NCBI RefSeq assembly: GCF_003429005.1 | Contig: NZ_QVQV01000005.1 | Location: 62,113-126,112, forward strand | Origin: Paraburkholderia sp. DHOC27 | GTDB taxonomy: Bacteria > Pseudomonadota > Gammaproteobacteria > Burkholderiales > Burkholderiaceae | DNA: 64,000 bases | Direction of reading: 5' to 3' | In this document: positions 34,762 to 44,254 of the stretch, one piece after another | How the letters are laid out: the number at the start of each line of letters is the position of its first letter | Position numbering within the stretch: position 1 is the stretch's first letter | Program-made: the position numbers and the translations under genes | The notes under the pieces: model-generated | Told to the model about the DNA's origin: nothing | The model's database searches: none | Seen by the model: only the letters and a program-made list of their open reading frames with translations

Positions 34762-36147
34762 CTATTTCGCTCGCGGGTGACTCGTGTCAACGCCTTCGGA
34801 GGCGGCCTCAGGCTTGTCCGAAGCCGTATCGGTCAAATTGACCGGATGCGTCGGTATGTCGCCACTTCCCACGATATGCATTTCGCGTTGCGGGAAGGGG
34901 ATCGAAATGTTGTTGGCGCGAAACAGCCGCCAGATGTTCCGGTTCACCGCCGAGCGCACGCCCGAGGTTCCGGTGGCGGCGTTTTCGATCCAGAAGCCCA
35001 GTTCCATGTTGATGCCGTCGGGACCAAAACCCACCAGAAACGCGGCGGGCGGCGGATCCTGCAGCACACGCTCCACGCCTTTGGCTGCCTGCACGAGCAG
35101 CGTCATCACCTGATCGACATCCGCGGTGTAGGCCACCTGGATTGCTGATTTCGCATGACCTCGGGTCAAGTACGAAGACTGGTTCTGGACCACGTCGGTG
35201 ATCAGTTTTTCGTTTGGAATCAGCGTTTCGATGCCGTCCAGCCCGCGCACGACGGTGTAGCGGGTGCGGATCTGCGTGACCATGCCCTGCAGGCCGCTGA
35301 CGTTGATCGTGTCACCGATCCGCAACGAGCGGTCGATCAGGATGATGAAGCCCGACACGTAGTTGCTCGCAATCTTCTGCAAGCCAAACCCCAGGCCAAC
35401 CCCGAGTGCCCCGCCGAACACCCCCAGCACGGTAATGTCGATCCCGACGAGAGACAGGCTGATCAGCACCGCCGCCACCACCAGCGCGGCCCGGCCGACG
35501 CGCGCCACCACCACCTTGAGATTGGCGTCGAGCGTACTGGAGCGGATCAGGCGGTCCTCGAAGGCCGAGCCGAGCCACATGGCCACGATCATCGTCACGC
35601 ACACCCACAGCAGGCCGGTCGTGAGAGACAGCAGCGTCAGATGCGCATTGGCCACGCGGAAATGCACGCTGCCCATCCACGTGAGCACCTGGTCCTGAAT
35701 GCCCATGACGGTGAGCACCATGCCCACCCAGACGACCACGGTGACGAGCTTTTCGACGAGGAAGAGCCACGTATGCGCCTCGCCCTCCTTGCCGAACACA
35801 CGCCGCGCGAAGAAAAACAGCACGTAGATGAGGCCAATGCCGAACAGCGGCACCAGCGCCAGATCGAGCAGCGCGGTATGCATGAACGAGCCGGCGACGG
35901 CCCGCGCGAGCCATACCAGCACCGCCCCGAGCAGCGGGAAGAAGGCGCGATCAAGACTCTCCGCGCCGAAGCGCAACGCCTGATACCGGCTTTGCCGCCG
36001 CAGATCGAGCGTGCGGCGCAGCAGTCTGGCCAGCACCCACGCCAGCGCCAGCGTGCCGAGCAGCACGCCCACCTGCCACAGCATCACCGGCTGGCCGAAG
36101 TCGTGCGCGACGTCACCGAACAGGCGAAAGAAGGGGTGGTTTGGCAT
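34762..36147 (-). CDS. MscS-family mechanosensitive ion channel
   Basis: Inner-membrane channel protein of 461 aa. About five or six hydrophobic helices precede the pore helix region DITVLGVFGGALGVGLGFGL and QKIASNYVSGFIILIDRSLR (residues about 225-265), then the beta domain (RIGDTINVSGLQGMVTQI) and the alpha/beta C-terminal domain. It is longer than E. coli MscS (286 aa), resembling the YbdG/MscM-like group. A hydrophilic tail rich in Asp, Glu and Ser ends the protein. It lies 75 bp after the rsmB-like gene on the same strand. Confidence 0.92.
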   Translation of the reverse strand: MPNHPFFRLFGDVAHDFGQPVMLWQVGVLLGTLALAWVLARLLRRTLDLRRQSRYQALRFGAESLDRAFFPLLGAVLVWLARAVAGSFMHTALLDLALVPLFGIGLIYVLFFFARRVFGKEGEAHTWLFLVEKLVTVVVWVGMVLTVMGIQDQVLTWMGSVHFRVANAHLTLLSLTTGLLWVCVTMIVAMWLGSAFEDRLIRSSTLDANLKVVVARVGRAALVVAAVLISLSLVGIDITVLGVFGGALGVGLGFGLQKIASNYVSGFIILIDRSLRIGDTINVSGLQGMVTQIRTRYTVVRGLDGIETLIPNEKLITDVVQNQSSYLTRGHAKSAIQVAYTADVDQVMTLLVQAAKGVERVLQDPPPAAFLVGFGPDGINMELGFWIENAATGTSGVRSAVNRNIWRLFRANNISIPFPQREMHIVGSGDIPTHPVNLTDTASDKPEAASEGVDTSHPRAK

Positions 36148-36222
36148 GGTGTCAGGATGCGCCCGATATGGCTCGCTCGCCGCGGCAGGCGAGTGCCACC
36201 GCGGCGAGCCTGCGCCTGTCGC

Positions 36223-37482
36223 TTACGCGCGGCGTTCCAGCACGGCGGCGAAGAAGCCGTCGGTGGCGTGGCGATGCGGCCACAGCGAGAGGTAATCGCC
36301 GGTGTCGAGTTCGATGCGCTGTTCGGCCAGCACGTCGCGCGCCGGCACCAACGCAAAGCCCGGGTGATTGGCGAGGAACTGCGTGACGATCGCTTCGTTC
36401 TCTTCCTCGAGGATGCTGCAGGTTGCGTAGACCAGCCGGCCGCCCACCTTCACGAGACGCGCGGCGCTGGTGAGAATCGACAGTTGCTTGGGCGCCAGCT
36501 CCGCGACCGATTCCGGCGACTGGCGCCATTTCAGATCGGGATTGCGGCGCAGCGTGCCGAGCCCGCTGCACGGCGCGTCCACCAGCACGCGGTCGATCTT
36601 GCCCGCCAGACGCTTGATCTTCGCGTCGTGTTCACTGTCGATCAACACCGGGTTGACGTTCGACAGCCCGCTGCGCGCGAGGCGCGGCTTGAGCTTGGCG
36701 AGGCGCCGCTCGGAGATGTCGAAGGCATACAGACGCCCGCTGGAGCGCATCGCCGCGCCGAGCGCCAGCGTCTTGCCGCCCGCCCCCGCGCAGAAGTCGA
36801 CGATCATCTCGCCGCGCTTGGGCGCGACCAGCGAACACAGCAACTGGCTGCCTTCGTCCTGCACTTCGAGCCAGCCTTGCTGGAACGCGTCGAGCTTGGT
36901 GAGCGGCGGCTTGCCGACCACCCGCACGCCGAACGGCGCGAACGGCGTCGCGCCGGCTTCGATGCCAGCCTTCGACAGCGCCGTCAGCACTTCATCGCGA
37001 CTCGCCTTGATCGGGTTGGCGCGCAGGTCGAGCGGCGCCGGGTAGTTCAGGGCCGCAGCCAGTTGCGCCAGCTCCTCGGCCTCGAAGCGCTTCGAGAGCG
37101 CCTGGTAGATCCAGTCCGGCAGATTCATGCGAATCCGCAGCGGCAGGCTTTCCGGGTCGATCTTGGCGACGTGTTCGAGCCAGTTGGACTCAGCGTCGGA
37201 GACGAACGGCTTTAGCGCCGAGCGGCCCGCCGTCTGCATCAAGCCAAGCAGCGCCATGCGGCGGGCCGGGCTGCCGGTGCCGCTTTCCGCGAGGTGGGCG
37301 AACTCCATCCGGCGCCGCAGCACCGCAAACACCGCCTCGGCGATCACACCGCGCTCGCCGTGGCCGAGCTTCGGATGCGCGCGGAAAAAGCGGCTAGTGG
37401 CGGCATCCGCGGGACCGGCGAGCTTCAGCACGTCCGCGAGCAGCGTTTCGGTTTGTCCAATCAGAAATCCATGCAGTCTCAT
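36223..37482 (-). CDS. RsmB/NOP-family RNA (cytosine-5) methyltransferase
   Basis: SAM-dependent RNA m5C methyltransferase of 419 aa, likely acting on 16S rRNA. The SAM site is VDFCAGAGGKTLALGA; the two catalytic cysteine motifs are VDAPCSGLGTLRRNPDLKW and YATCSILEEENEAIV. It lacks the full NusB-like N-domain of E. coli RsmB, so the exact ortholog (RsmB or RsmF-like) is uncertain. Its ATG overlaps the purN stop as ATGA, indicating coupling. Confidence 0.88.
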   Translation of the reverse strand: MRLHGFLIGQTETLLADVLKLAGPADAATSRFFRAHPKLGHGERGVIAEAVFAVLRRRMEFAHLAESGTGSPARRMALLGLMQTAGRSALKPFVSDAESNWLEHVAKIDPESLPLRIRMNLPDWIYQALSKRFEAEELAQLAAALNYPAPLDLRANPIKASRDEVLTALSKAGIEAGATPFAPFGVRVVGKPPLTKLDAFQQGWLEVQDEGSQLLCSLVAPKRGEMIVDFCAGAGGKTLALGAAMRSSGRLYAFDISERRLAKLKPRLARSGLSNVNPVLIDSEHDAKIKRLAGKIDRVLVDAPCSGLGTLRRNPDLKWRQSPESVAELAPKQLSILTSAARLVKVGGRLVYATCSILEEENEAIVTQFLANHPGFALVPARDVLAEQRIELDTGDYLSLWPHRHATDGFFAAVLERRA

Positions 37483-38144
37483 ACGCCCTCTCCGGCGATC
37501 TTGTTGCTATTGATGTCGGCAAAGAGCCATTGCGGCTCCGGCGGCGTGAGCGTGACGCGCGGCCCGTCGAGCGCAAGGCGCCCTTCGACGAACCAGCGCA
37601 CCGCGCGGGGATAAATGATGTGTTCCGTGGCCAGCACCCGTTCGGCCAGGGCCGCGGCGTCGTCGCCCGCCAGCACCGGCACGGCGGACTGAACCACGAT
37701 AGGCCCATGATCGAGCTGCGACGTGACAAAATGCACCGACGCGCCATGCAGCCGGACCCCGGCATCGAGCGCCTGCTGATGGGTTTTGAGGCCCGCGAAG
37801 CTCGGCAGCAACGACGGATGCACGTTCAGCATGCGCCCCGCGTAGCGGTCTGTAAAACCCGGCGTCAGAATACGCATGAAACCGGCGAGCACCACGAGGT
37901 CAGGCTCGAAGGCGTCGATTGCGTGGATCAGCGCGGTGTCGAACGACTCGCGGTCGGAAAACTCGCGGTGGTCAACCACCGCCGTGGGTATCTCGTGCGA
38001 CGCGGCGAACGCAAGGCCCGCCGCGTCTGGGCGGCTGGCAATCACGGCGGCGACTTGCGCCGGCCAGCCTTCGCGCGAACAGGCGCGAACGATGGCTTCC
38101 ATGTTGCTGCCCCGCCCGGAAATCAGGATGACAAGTTTTTTCAT
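37479..38144 (-). CDS. purN: Phosphoribosylglycinamide formyltransferase PurN
   Basis: Transfers a formyl group from 10-formyl-THF to GAR in purine synthesis. The 221 aa begin MKKLVILISGRGSNMEAIV, with the folate/active-site motifs LAGFMRILTPGF, the catalytic NVHPSLLPSFAGL (Asn and His) and the Asp in FVTSQLDHGPIV. It is the first gene of the purN-rsmB-like pair and divergent from ribF. Confidence 0.96.
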   Translation of the reverse strand: MKKLVILISGRGSNMEAIVRACSREGWPAQVAAVIASRPDAAGLAFAASHEIPTAVVDHREFSDRESFDTALIHAIDAFEPDLVVLAGFMRILTPGFTDRYAGRMLNVHPSLLPSFAGLKTHQQALDAGVRLHGASVHFVTSQLDHGPIVVQSAVPVLAGDDAAALAERVLATEHIIYPRAVRWFVEGRLALDGPRVTLTPPEPQWLFADINSNKIAGEGV

Positions 38145-38375
38145 CCGCGGATTTTATCATTTGAGGGACGCCTGAACGGCGCCGCGCCGCCGTGGCTCGC
38201 GCCGAGCGTTTATAATCGTTTGTTTTGCGGCGCCTGGGTTTTGCCGGCGCGTGCTGGGCTTGCCACCGGCGCTTCGGCGGCGATGCGCCCGTCACGCAGC
38301 GCCGTTGAACGCAGTCGTTGCAAACCGCCGTTACACGTCGCCGTTCCCAAACTAAAAGTCGCTCAACCCGCTATC

Positions 38376-39371
38376 GTGAGAGTCTTCCGCGGTCTTCCCA
38401 ATGCCGAGAGCCGGGCGCCCTGCGCCCTGACAATCGGCAACTTCGACGGTGTCCACCGCGGCCATCAGGCTTTGCTCGCCCATGTCCGGGCGGCAGCGGA
38501 TGCGCGCGGCCTGCCCGTCTGCGTGATGACCTTCGAACCGCACCCGCGCGAATTTTTCAACCCGGCCGGCGCACCACCGCGTATCGCCATGCTGCGCGAC
38601 AAACTCGAAGCCCTGCGCACGCACGGCGTGGACCGGGTGGTGGTCGAGCACTTCAATCACACGTTTGCCAGCCAGTCGCCGGATGCCTTCGTTGAACGGA
38701 TCATCGTCAACGGTCTGCATGCTCGCTGGGTGATGATCGGCGACGATTTCCGCTACGGCGCGAAGCGCGCGGGAGACTTCGACTCGCTCAAGGCAGCGGG
38801 CGTGCAGCACGGCTTCGAAGTCGAACAGATGGCAACCGTTGCCGATCCGTCCGGCGCACGCATTTCCAGCTCCGGCGTGCGCGCCGCGCTGGTGGCCGGC
38901 GACCTCGACACGGCGCGTGGCGCACTAGGCCGCGACTACGTGATCAGCGGCCACGTCGTGCATGGCATGAAGCTCGGCCGCGACCTCGGTTTTCCTACGC
39001 TCAACCTGCCCATCGCCCACAAGCGTCCGGCGCTGGCGGGTATCTTCGTCGTGCGTGTGCACGGCGTGGCGGACGAACCGCTGCCGGGTGTCGCCAGCCT
39101 CGGCCTGCGCCCCACTGTGGACGATTCCGGCCGCGTGCTGCTCGAAGTGCATCTGCTCGACTGGCACGGCGACGCGTATGGCAAACTCGTGCGCGTCGAA
39201 TTCCTGAAGAAACTGCGTGACGAGGAGAAATACGTCGACCTCGAAACGCTGACCGCCGCCATCGCGCGCGACGTCGCCAATGCGCGCGCGTGGTTTGCGG
39301 CTTCCGGCAACGGCACGCCGGGCAGCCGCTCAACCGGCTTTGCCACTTCAGCCACTGACCGAATTAGATAG
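38376..39371 (+). CDS. ribF: Bifunctional riboflavin kinase/FAD synthetase RibF
   Basis: Makes FMN from riboflavin and ATP (C-terminal kinase) and FAD from FMN (N-terminal adenylyltransferase). About 331 aa. The N-domain has TIGNFDGVHRGHQALL and MTFEPHPREFF; the kinase domain has GRDLGFPTLNLP. The GTG at 38376 (MRVFRGLPNAESRAPC) is the sensible start; the same frame runs open far upstream across purN on the opposite strand, but without homology. TATAAT at 38211-38216 may be its -10 element, leaving a leader of about 150 nt; no FMN riboswitch is recognisable. Confidence 0.94.
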   Translation: MRVFRGLPNAESRAPCALTIGNFDGVHRGHQALLAHVRAAADARGLPVCVMTFEPHPREFFNPAGAPPRIAMLRDKLEALRTHGVDRVVVEHFNHTFASQSPDAFVERIIVNGLHARWVMIGDDFRYGAKRAGDFDSLKAAGVQHGFEVEQMATVADPSGARISSSGVRAALVAGDLDTARGALGRDYVISGHVVHGMKLGRDLGFPTLNLPIAHKRPALAGIFVVRVHGVADEPLPGVASLGLRPTVDDSGRVLLEVHLLDWHGDAYGKLVRVEFLKKLRDEEKYVDLETLTAAIARDVANARAWFAASGNGTPGSRSTGFATSATDRIR

Positions 39372-39566
39372 CCGCCGCGGTACTGGCCAGCGCTGCCGGT
39401 TGTCAGCCTTCAGCGCGGCACGTACCGATCGCCGCGCGCATCGAAGGGCGTCCGTGGATCACGCGACGGACCTGTCGGGCGCGTCCAAAGCGCAGCGCGT
39501 GGCTTCGAGCCCCGCTGCGTACAACGCGCCACGATGCGCATCGAAAGAATTCACCGCGACCACACC

Positions 39567-42404
39567 ATGAGCAACAAGAAAGCCGATTCGAAACCGCAGT
39601 CCCGCTACCCGGTCAACCTGCTCGACACGCCGTTCCCGATGCGTGGCGACCTGCCCAAGCGTGAACCGCAATGGGTCAAGGAATGGCAGGAACGCAAGAT
39701 CTACGAAAAGATCCGCGCCGCCTCGAAGGGCCGCAAGAAATTCATCCTGCACGATGGGCCGCCGTATGCGAACGGTGACATCCACCTGGGCCACGCGGTC
39801 AACAAGATCCTGAAGGACATGATCGTCAAGGCGCGCAACCTGGCGGGCTTCGACGCGGTCTATGTGCCCGGCTGGGATTGCCACGGCATGCCCATCGAAA
39901 TCCAGATCGAAAAGCAGTTCGGCAAGTCACTGCCGGCCGCTGAAGTGATGCAGAAGGCACGCGCCTACGCCACGGAGCAGATCGAGAAGCAGAAGGTCGG
40001 CTTCCGGCGTCTGGGCGTGCTCGGCGACTGGGACAATCCGTACAAGACCATGAACTTCGTGAACGAAGCCGGCGAAATCCGTGCGCTCGCGAAAATCATG
40101 GAGAAGGGCTATGTGTATCGCGGCCTGAAACCGGTGAACTGGTGTTTCGACTGCGGCTCCGCGCTGGCTGAAGCCGAGGTCGAGTATCAGGACAAGACCG
40201 ATCCGACCATCGACGTGCTGTTCGCCTTTGCCGAACCGGAAAAGACCGCGCAGGCGTTCGGCCTCGCCGCGTTGCCGCGCAGCGAAGGCGGCATCGTGAT
40301 CTGGACCACCACGCCGTGGACCATCCCCGCCAACCAGGCGCTCAACGTCCATCCGGAAATCGTCTACGCGCTGGTGGATACACCGCGCGGTCTGCTGATC
40401 CTCGCGCAGGAGCGCGTCGAGGCGTGCCTGAAGCAATATGGCCTCGAAGGCAACGTGCTCGCCACGACCACCGGCGAGAAGCTGGCCAATCTGCGCTTCC
40501 ATCACCCGCTTGCCTCCGCGCATCCGAGCTACAAGCGCACCTCGCCGGTCTATCTCGGCGACTACGTGACCACGGATTCCGGCACCGGCATCGTCCACTC
40601 GGCGCCGGCGTATGGCGTGGAAGACTTCGTGTCGTGCAAGGCGCATGGCATGGCCGATTCGGACATCATCAGCCCGGTGATGGGCGACGGCCGCTATATC
40701 GAATCGCTCGCGCTGTTCGGCGGTCTGTCCATCTGGGCCGCCAATCCGAAGATCGTCGAAGCGCTCGAGGCGGCGGGTTCGCTGCTATACACGGAAAAGT
40801 ACCTGCATAGCTACATGCACTGCTGGCGCCACAAGACGCCGATCATCTACCGCGCGACCTCGCAATGGTTCGCCGGCATGGACGTGAAGCCGAACGACAG
40901 CGACAAGACGCTGCGCGAAACCGCGCTGGAAGGCATCGAAAACACCGCGTTTTATCCGTCGTGGGGCAAGCAGCGTCTGTTCAGCATGATCGCCAACCGC
41001 CCGGACTGGACGCTCTCGCGTCAGCGTCAATGGGGCGTGCCGATGGCGTTCTTCGTGCACAAGGAAACCGGCGAGCTGCATCCGCGCACGCCCGAGTTGC
41101 TCGAGGAAGTGGCGCAACGTGTCGAGAAGGCCGGCATCGAAGCCTGGCAGACACTCGACCCGCGCGAGCTGATTGGCGACGACGCCAATCTGTACGAAAA
41201 GAACCGCGACACGCTCGACGTGTGGTTCGACTCGGGCACCACGCACTGGCACGTGTTGCGCGGCTCGCATAAGGACGAACTGCAGTTCCCGGCCGACCTG
41301 TACCTGGAAGGCTCGGACCAGCACCGCGGCTGGTTCCACTCGTCGCTGCTCACGGCCTCCATGCTCGACGGTCGCCCGCCGTACAACGCGCTGCTTACGC
41401 ACGGCTTCACCGTGGACGGCGAAGGCCGCAAGATGAGCAAGTCGCTTGGCAACGGCGTCGATCCGCATGAAGTGTCGAACCGGCTCGGCGCGGAAATCAT
41501 CCGCCTGTGGATCGCGTCGACGGATTACTCGGGCGAGCTCGCCATCTCCGAGGAGATCCTCAAGCGCGTGACGGAAGGCTATCGCCGCATCCGCAACACA
41601 CTGCGCTTCCTGCTCGCGAACCTGTCGGACTTCGACTTCGCGCAGCATGCGCGTCCGGTGGAAGACTGGCTCGAGATCGACCGTTACGCGGTCGCGCTGT
41701 CCGCCAGTTTGCAGACGGACATCCTCGCGCACTACGACAAGTACGAGTTCCACCCGGTCGTCGCCAAGCTGCAGACGTTCTGCTCGGAAGACCTGGGCGG
41801 CTTCTACCTCGACGTGCTGAAGGATCGTCTCTACACCACGGCGCCGGATTCCGTCGCGCGCCGCGCTGCGCAGACCGCGCTGTATCACATCGCGCATGGT
41901 CTGCTGCGTATCATGGCGCCGTTCCTGTCGTTCACCGCGGAAGAAGCGTGGAAGGTGTTCCAGCCGAACAGCGAAACCATCTTCACCGAGACGTATCACG
42001 CCTATCCGGAAGTCGCGGACGCCGTTACGCTGCTCGCCAAGTGGACCTTGTTGCGTGAAGTGCGCAGCAACGTGACCAAGGCGCTGGAAGAAGCACGCGT
42101 GGCGAACCTGATCGGCTCGTCGTTGCAGGCGGAAGTCGAACTCCGCGCAAGCGGCGCACGGTACGACGCGCTCGCGAGCCTCGGCGACGATCTGAAGTTC
42201 GTGCTGATCACGTCGGCGGCAACGGTCGTGAAGGTCGAAAGCGAAGCGGATGAGAGCGTCGAGGTGGTGACGTCCAAATATCTAAAGTGTGAACGTTGCT
42301 GGCATTACCGCGCGGACGTCGGCGAGCACGCCGACCATCCGTCGCTGTGCGGCCGGTGCTTTAGCAACCTGTACGGAAGCGGCGAAACGAGGAGCGCGGC
42401 ATAA
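39567..42404 (+). CDS. ileS: Isoleucyl-tRNA synthetase
   Basis: Class I tRNA synthetase of 945 aa charging tRNA-Ile. The HIGH-type motif is PPYANGDIHLGHA near residue 65, the editing domain includes WTTTPWTIPANQALN, the KMSKS motif is GRKMSKSLGNGVDPHE near residue 623, and the C-terminal zinc site is CERCWHYRAD...CGRCFSNL. Start 39567 (MSNKKADSKPQSRYPVNLLD) is preferred over ATG 39534. Its stop overlaps the lspA start by one base. Confidence 0.97.
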   Translation: MSNKKADSKPQSRYPVNLLDTPFPMRGDLPKREPQWVKEWQERKIYEKIRAASKGRKKFILHDGPPYANGDIHLGHAVNKILKDMIVKARNLAGFDAVYVPGWDCHGMPIEIQIEKQFGKSLPAAEVMQKARAYATEQIEKQKVGFRRLGVLGDWDNPYKTMNFVNEAGEIRALAKIMEKGYVYRGLKPVNWCFDCGSALAEAEVEYQDKTDPTIDVLFAFAEPEKTAQAFGLAALPRSEGGIVIWTTTPWTIPANQALNVHPEIVYALVDTPRGLLILAQERVEACLKQYGLEGNVLATTTGEKLANLRFHHPLASAHPSYKRTSPVYLGDYVTTDSGTGIVHSAPAYGVEDFVSCKAHGMADSDIISPVMGDGRYIESLALFGGLSIWAANPKIVEALEAAGSLLYTEKYLHSYMHCWRHKTPIIYRATSQWFAGMDVKPNDSDKTLRETALEGIENTAFYPSWGKQRLFSMIANRPDWTLSRQRQWGVPMAFFVHKETGELHPRTPELLEEVAQRVEKAGIEAWQTLDPRELIGDDANLYEKNRDTLDVWFDSGTTHWHVLRGSHKDELQFPADLYLEGSDQHRGWFHSSLLTASMLDGRPPYNALLTHGFTVDGEGRKMSKSLGNGVDPHEVSNRLGAEIIRLWIASTDYSGELAISEEILKRVTEGYRRIRNTLRFLLANLSDFDFAQHARPVEDWLEIDRYAVALSASLQTDILAHYDKYEFHPVVAKLQTFCSEDLGGFYLDVLKDRLYTTAPDSVARRAAQTALYHIAHGLLRIMAPFLSFTAEEAWKVFQPNSETIFTETYHAYPEVADAVTLLAKWTLLREVRSNVTKALEEARVANLIGSSLQAEVELRASGARYDALASLGDDLKFVLITSAATVVKVESEADESVEVVTSKYLKCERCWHYRADVGEHADHPSLCGRCFSNLYGSGETRSAA

Positions 42405-42907
42405 TGGCAAGAACCCTGTCGAAACCCGCCAGCAGTGGTTCGCTGGCGCCGTGGTTGGGCGTAGCGTTGATCGTCATCCTGTTCGATCAGTTGACGAAGA
42501 TCGCAGTACAGAAGGTATTTGCGTACGGTGTGCCGCACGAGGTCGCGCCGTTCTTCAATTTTTTCCTCGTGTACAACCGCGGCGCCGCCTTCAGCTTTCT
42601 CGCCGCGGCGGGTGGCTGGCAGCGCTGGGCCTTCACTGCGCTCGGCATTGTTGCGGCGCTGGTGATCTGCTATCTGCTCAAGCGGCACGGCGCGCAGAAG
42701 ATGTTTTGCACCGCGCTTGCGCTGATTCTGGGCGGCGCGATCGGCAACGTGATCGACCGGCTGGCCTACGGCCATGTGATCGACTTCCTCGATTTCCACG
42801 TGGCAAGCTGGCACTGGCCGGCGTTCAATCTCGCCGACAGCGCGATCACGATTGGCGCGATCCTGCTGGTGCTCGACGAATTGCGACGCGTGCGCGGTTC
42901 GCGCTAA
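42404..42907 (+). CDS. lspA: Lipoprotein signal peptidase LspA (signal peptidase II)
   Basis: Inner-membrane aspartyl protease of 167 aa that removes signal peptides from prolipoproteins. Four hydrophobic helices; the catalytic aspartates lie in GGAIGNVIDRL and FNLADSAI, and the conserved YNRGAAFSFL is present. It overlaps ileS by one base (TAATG), the widespread ileS-lspA pair. Its likely substrates in this window include the DUF1439 and Liv binding lipoproteins. Confidence 0.96.
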   Translation: MARTLSKPASSGSLAPWLGVALIVILFDQLTKIAVQKVFAYGVPHEVAPFFNFFLVYNRGAAFSFLAAAGGWQRWAFTALGIVAALVICYLLKRHGAQKMFCTALALILGGAIGNVIDRLAYGHVIDFLDFHVASWHWPAFNLADSAITIGAILLVLDELRRVRGSR

Positions 42908-42991
42908 CGCATCGCGAGGTTGGGGCTGAGGCGTCTGCGTGGCGCCAGCCCCACGCCTGACGCCATCATGCTTTGTCGGAGGAGGCTTTCG

Positions 42992-44206
42992 TTGGCAACC
43001 GCAGAACTCGCAGGAAAACATCTCGTCCTCGGCCTCACCGGCGGGATTGCCTGCTACAAAATCGCCGAACTCACGCGCCTCCTGACCAAAGCGGGCGCGA
43101 CCGTGCAGGTCGTCATGACCGAAGCGGCCACGCAGTTCATCACACCCGTCACCATGCAGGCGCTGTCCGGCCGTCCCGTGTTTTCCAGTCAATGGGATGG
43201 GCGGGTGCCGAACAACATGGCGCACATCGACCTTTCGCGTGAAGCCGACGCGATCGTGATCGCGCCCGCCTCCACGGACTTCCTCGCCAAACTCGCGCAC
43301 GGCATGGCCGACGATCTGCTCTCGACGCTGTGCGTCGCGCGCGACTGTCCGCTGCTGGTCGTGCCGGCGATGAACCGTCAGATGTGGCAAAACCCGGCCA
43401 CCCAGCGCAACGTCGCGCAGCTTCGCGCGGACGGCGTCGAGGTGCTCGGCCCGGATTCCGGTCCGCAGGCGTGCGGTGAAATCGGCGATGGCCGGATGCT
43501 CGAAGCCGCCGCCACCTACGAAGCAATCGCCTCGTTCTTCCAGCCGAAGATCCTCGCTGGCCGCCGCGTGCTGCTCACCGCCGGTCCGACCTTCGAACCC
43601 CTGGATCCGGTGCGCGGCCTCACCAATCGCTCCAGCGGCAAGATGGGCTTTGCGCTGGCGCGTGCCGCCCAGCAGGCCGGCGCCGACGTGCATCTGGTAG
43701 CCGGTCCGGTGGCGCTGGACACACCGTGGGGCGTGTTCCGCGAGGACGTGCAGACGGCGCAGCAGATGCACGACGCCGTCATGCGCGCCGTGCCCGACTA
43801 CGACATCTTCATTGGCGTGGCCGCGGTGGCGGACTGGCGCGTCGATCACGTCAGCGATCACAAGATCAAGAAGACGGCCGAACACGCCACGCCCACCTTC
43901 ACGTTCGTCGAGAATCCCGACATTCTGGCCTCCGTGGCGAAGCTGCCTCACCCGCCCTTCTGCGTGGGTTTCGCTGCCGAAAGCGGCGATCTGGATGTGC
44001 ACGGCGAAGAAAAGCGCGTGCGCAAAAACGTGCCGCTTCTGATCGGCAACCTCGGGCCGCTCACGTTTGGCCAGGATGACAACGAAGTCGTTTTGTTCGA
44101 AGCGAGCGGCAGCACTCGACTGCCGCGCGCCGACAAGCAGACGCTCGCGCTCGCGCTGATCAAGGAGATCGCGAAGCGGCTGCCCGATACGAGCCTGATC
44201 CGGTAA
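42992..44206 (+). CDS. coaBC: Bifunctional phosphopantothenoylcysteine decarboxylase/phosphopantothenate-cysteine ligase CoaBC
   Basis: Two consecutive coenzyme A steps in one 404-aa protein. The N-terminal CoaC flavoprotein has LGLTGGIACYKIAEL and PAMNRQMW; the C-terminal CoaB ligase has LTAGPTFEPLDPVRGLTNRSSGK. I take the TTG at 42992 as start because GGAGGAGG lies six bases upstream and the length then equals that of known CoaBC; ATG at 42968 or 42920 would place the ribosome site inside the gene. Confidence 0.94.
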   Translation: MATAELAGKHLVLGLTGGIACYKIAELTRLLTKAGATVQVVMTEAATQFITPVTMQALSGRPVFSSQWDGRVPNNMAHIDLSREADAIVIAPASTDFLAKLAHGMADDLLSTLCVARDCPLLVVPAMNRQMWQNPATQRNVAQLRADGVEVLGPDSGPQACGEIGDGRMLEAAATYEAIASFFQPKILAGRRVLLTAGPTFEPLDPVRGLTNRSSGKMGFALARAAQQAGADVHLVAGPVALDTPWGVFREDVQTAQQMHDAVMRAVPDYDIFIGVAAVADWRVDHVSDHKIKKTAEHATPTFTFVENPDILASVAKLPHPPFCVGFAAESGDLDVHGEEKRVRKNVPLLIGNLGPLTFGQDDNEVVLFEASGSTRLPRADKQTLALALIKEIAKRLPDTSLIR

Positions 44207-44254
44207 CCGCCCGGTCTTTCTGCCGGAACCCGAGACATTCAGGAGCCGCCTGCC

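Noticed and set aside
37530..38375. Open frame continuing far upstream of the ribF start
   Set aside because: It is antisense to purN, has no homology, and ribF has a proper GTG start at 38376; high-GC genomes give long antisense frames.
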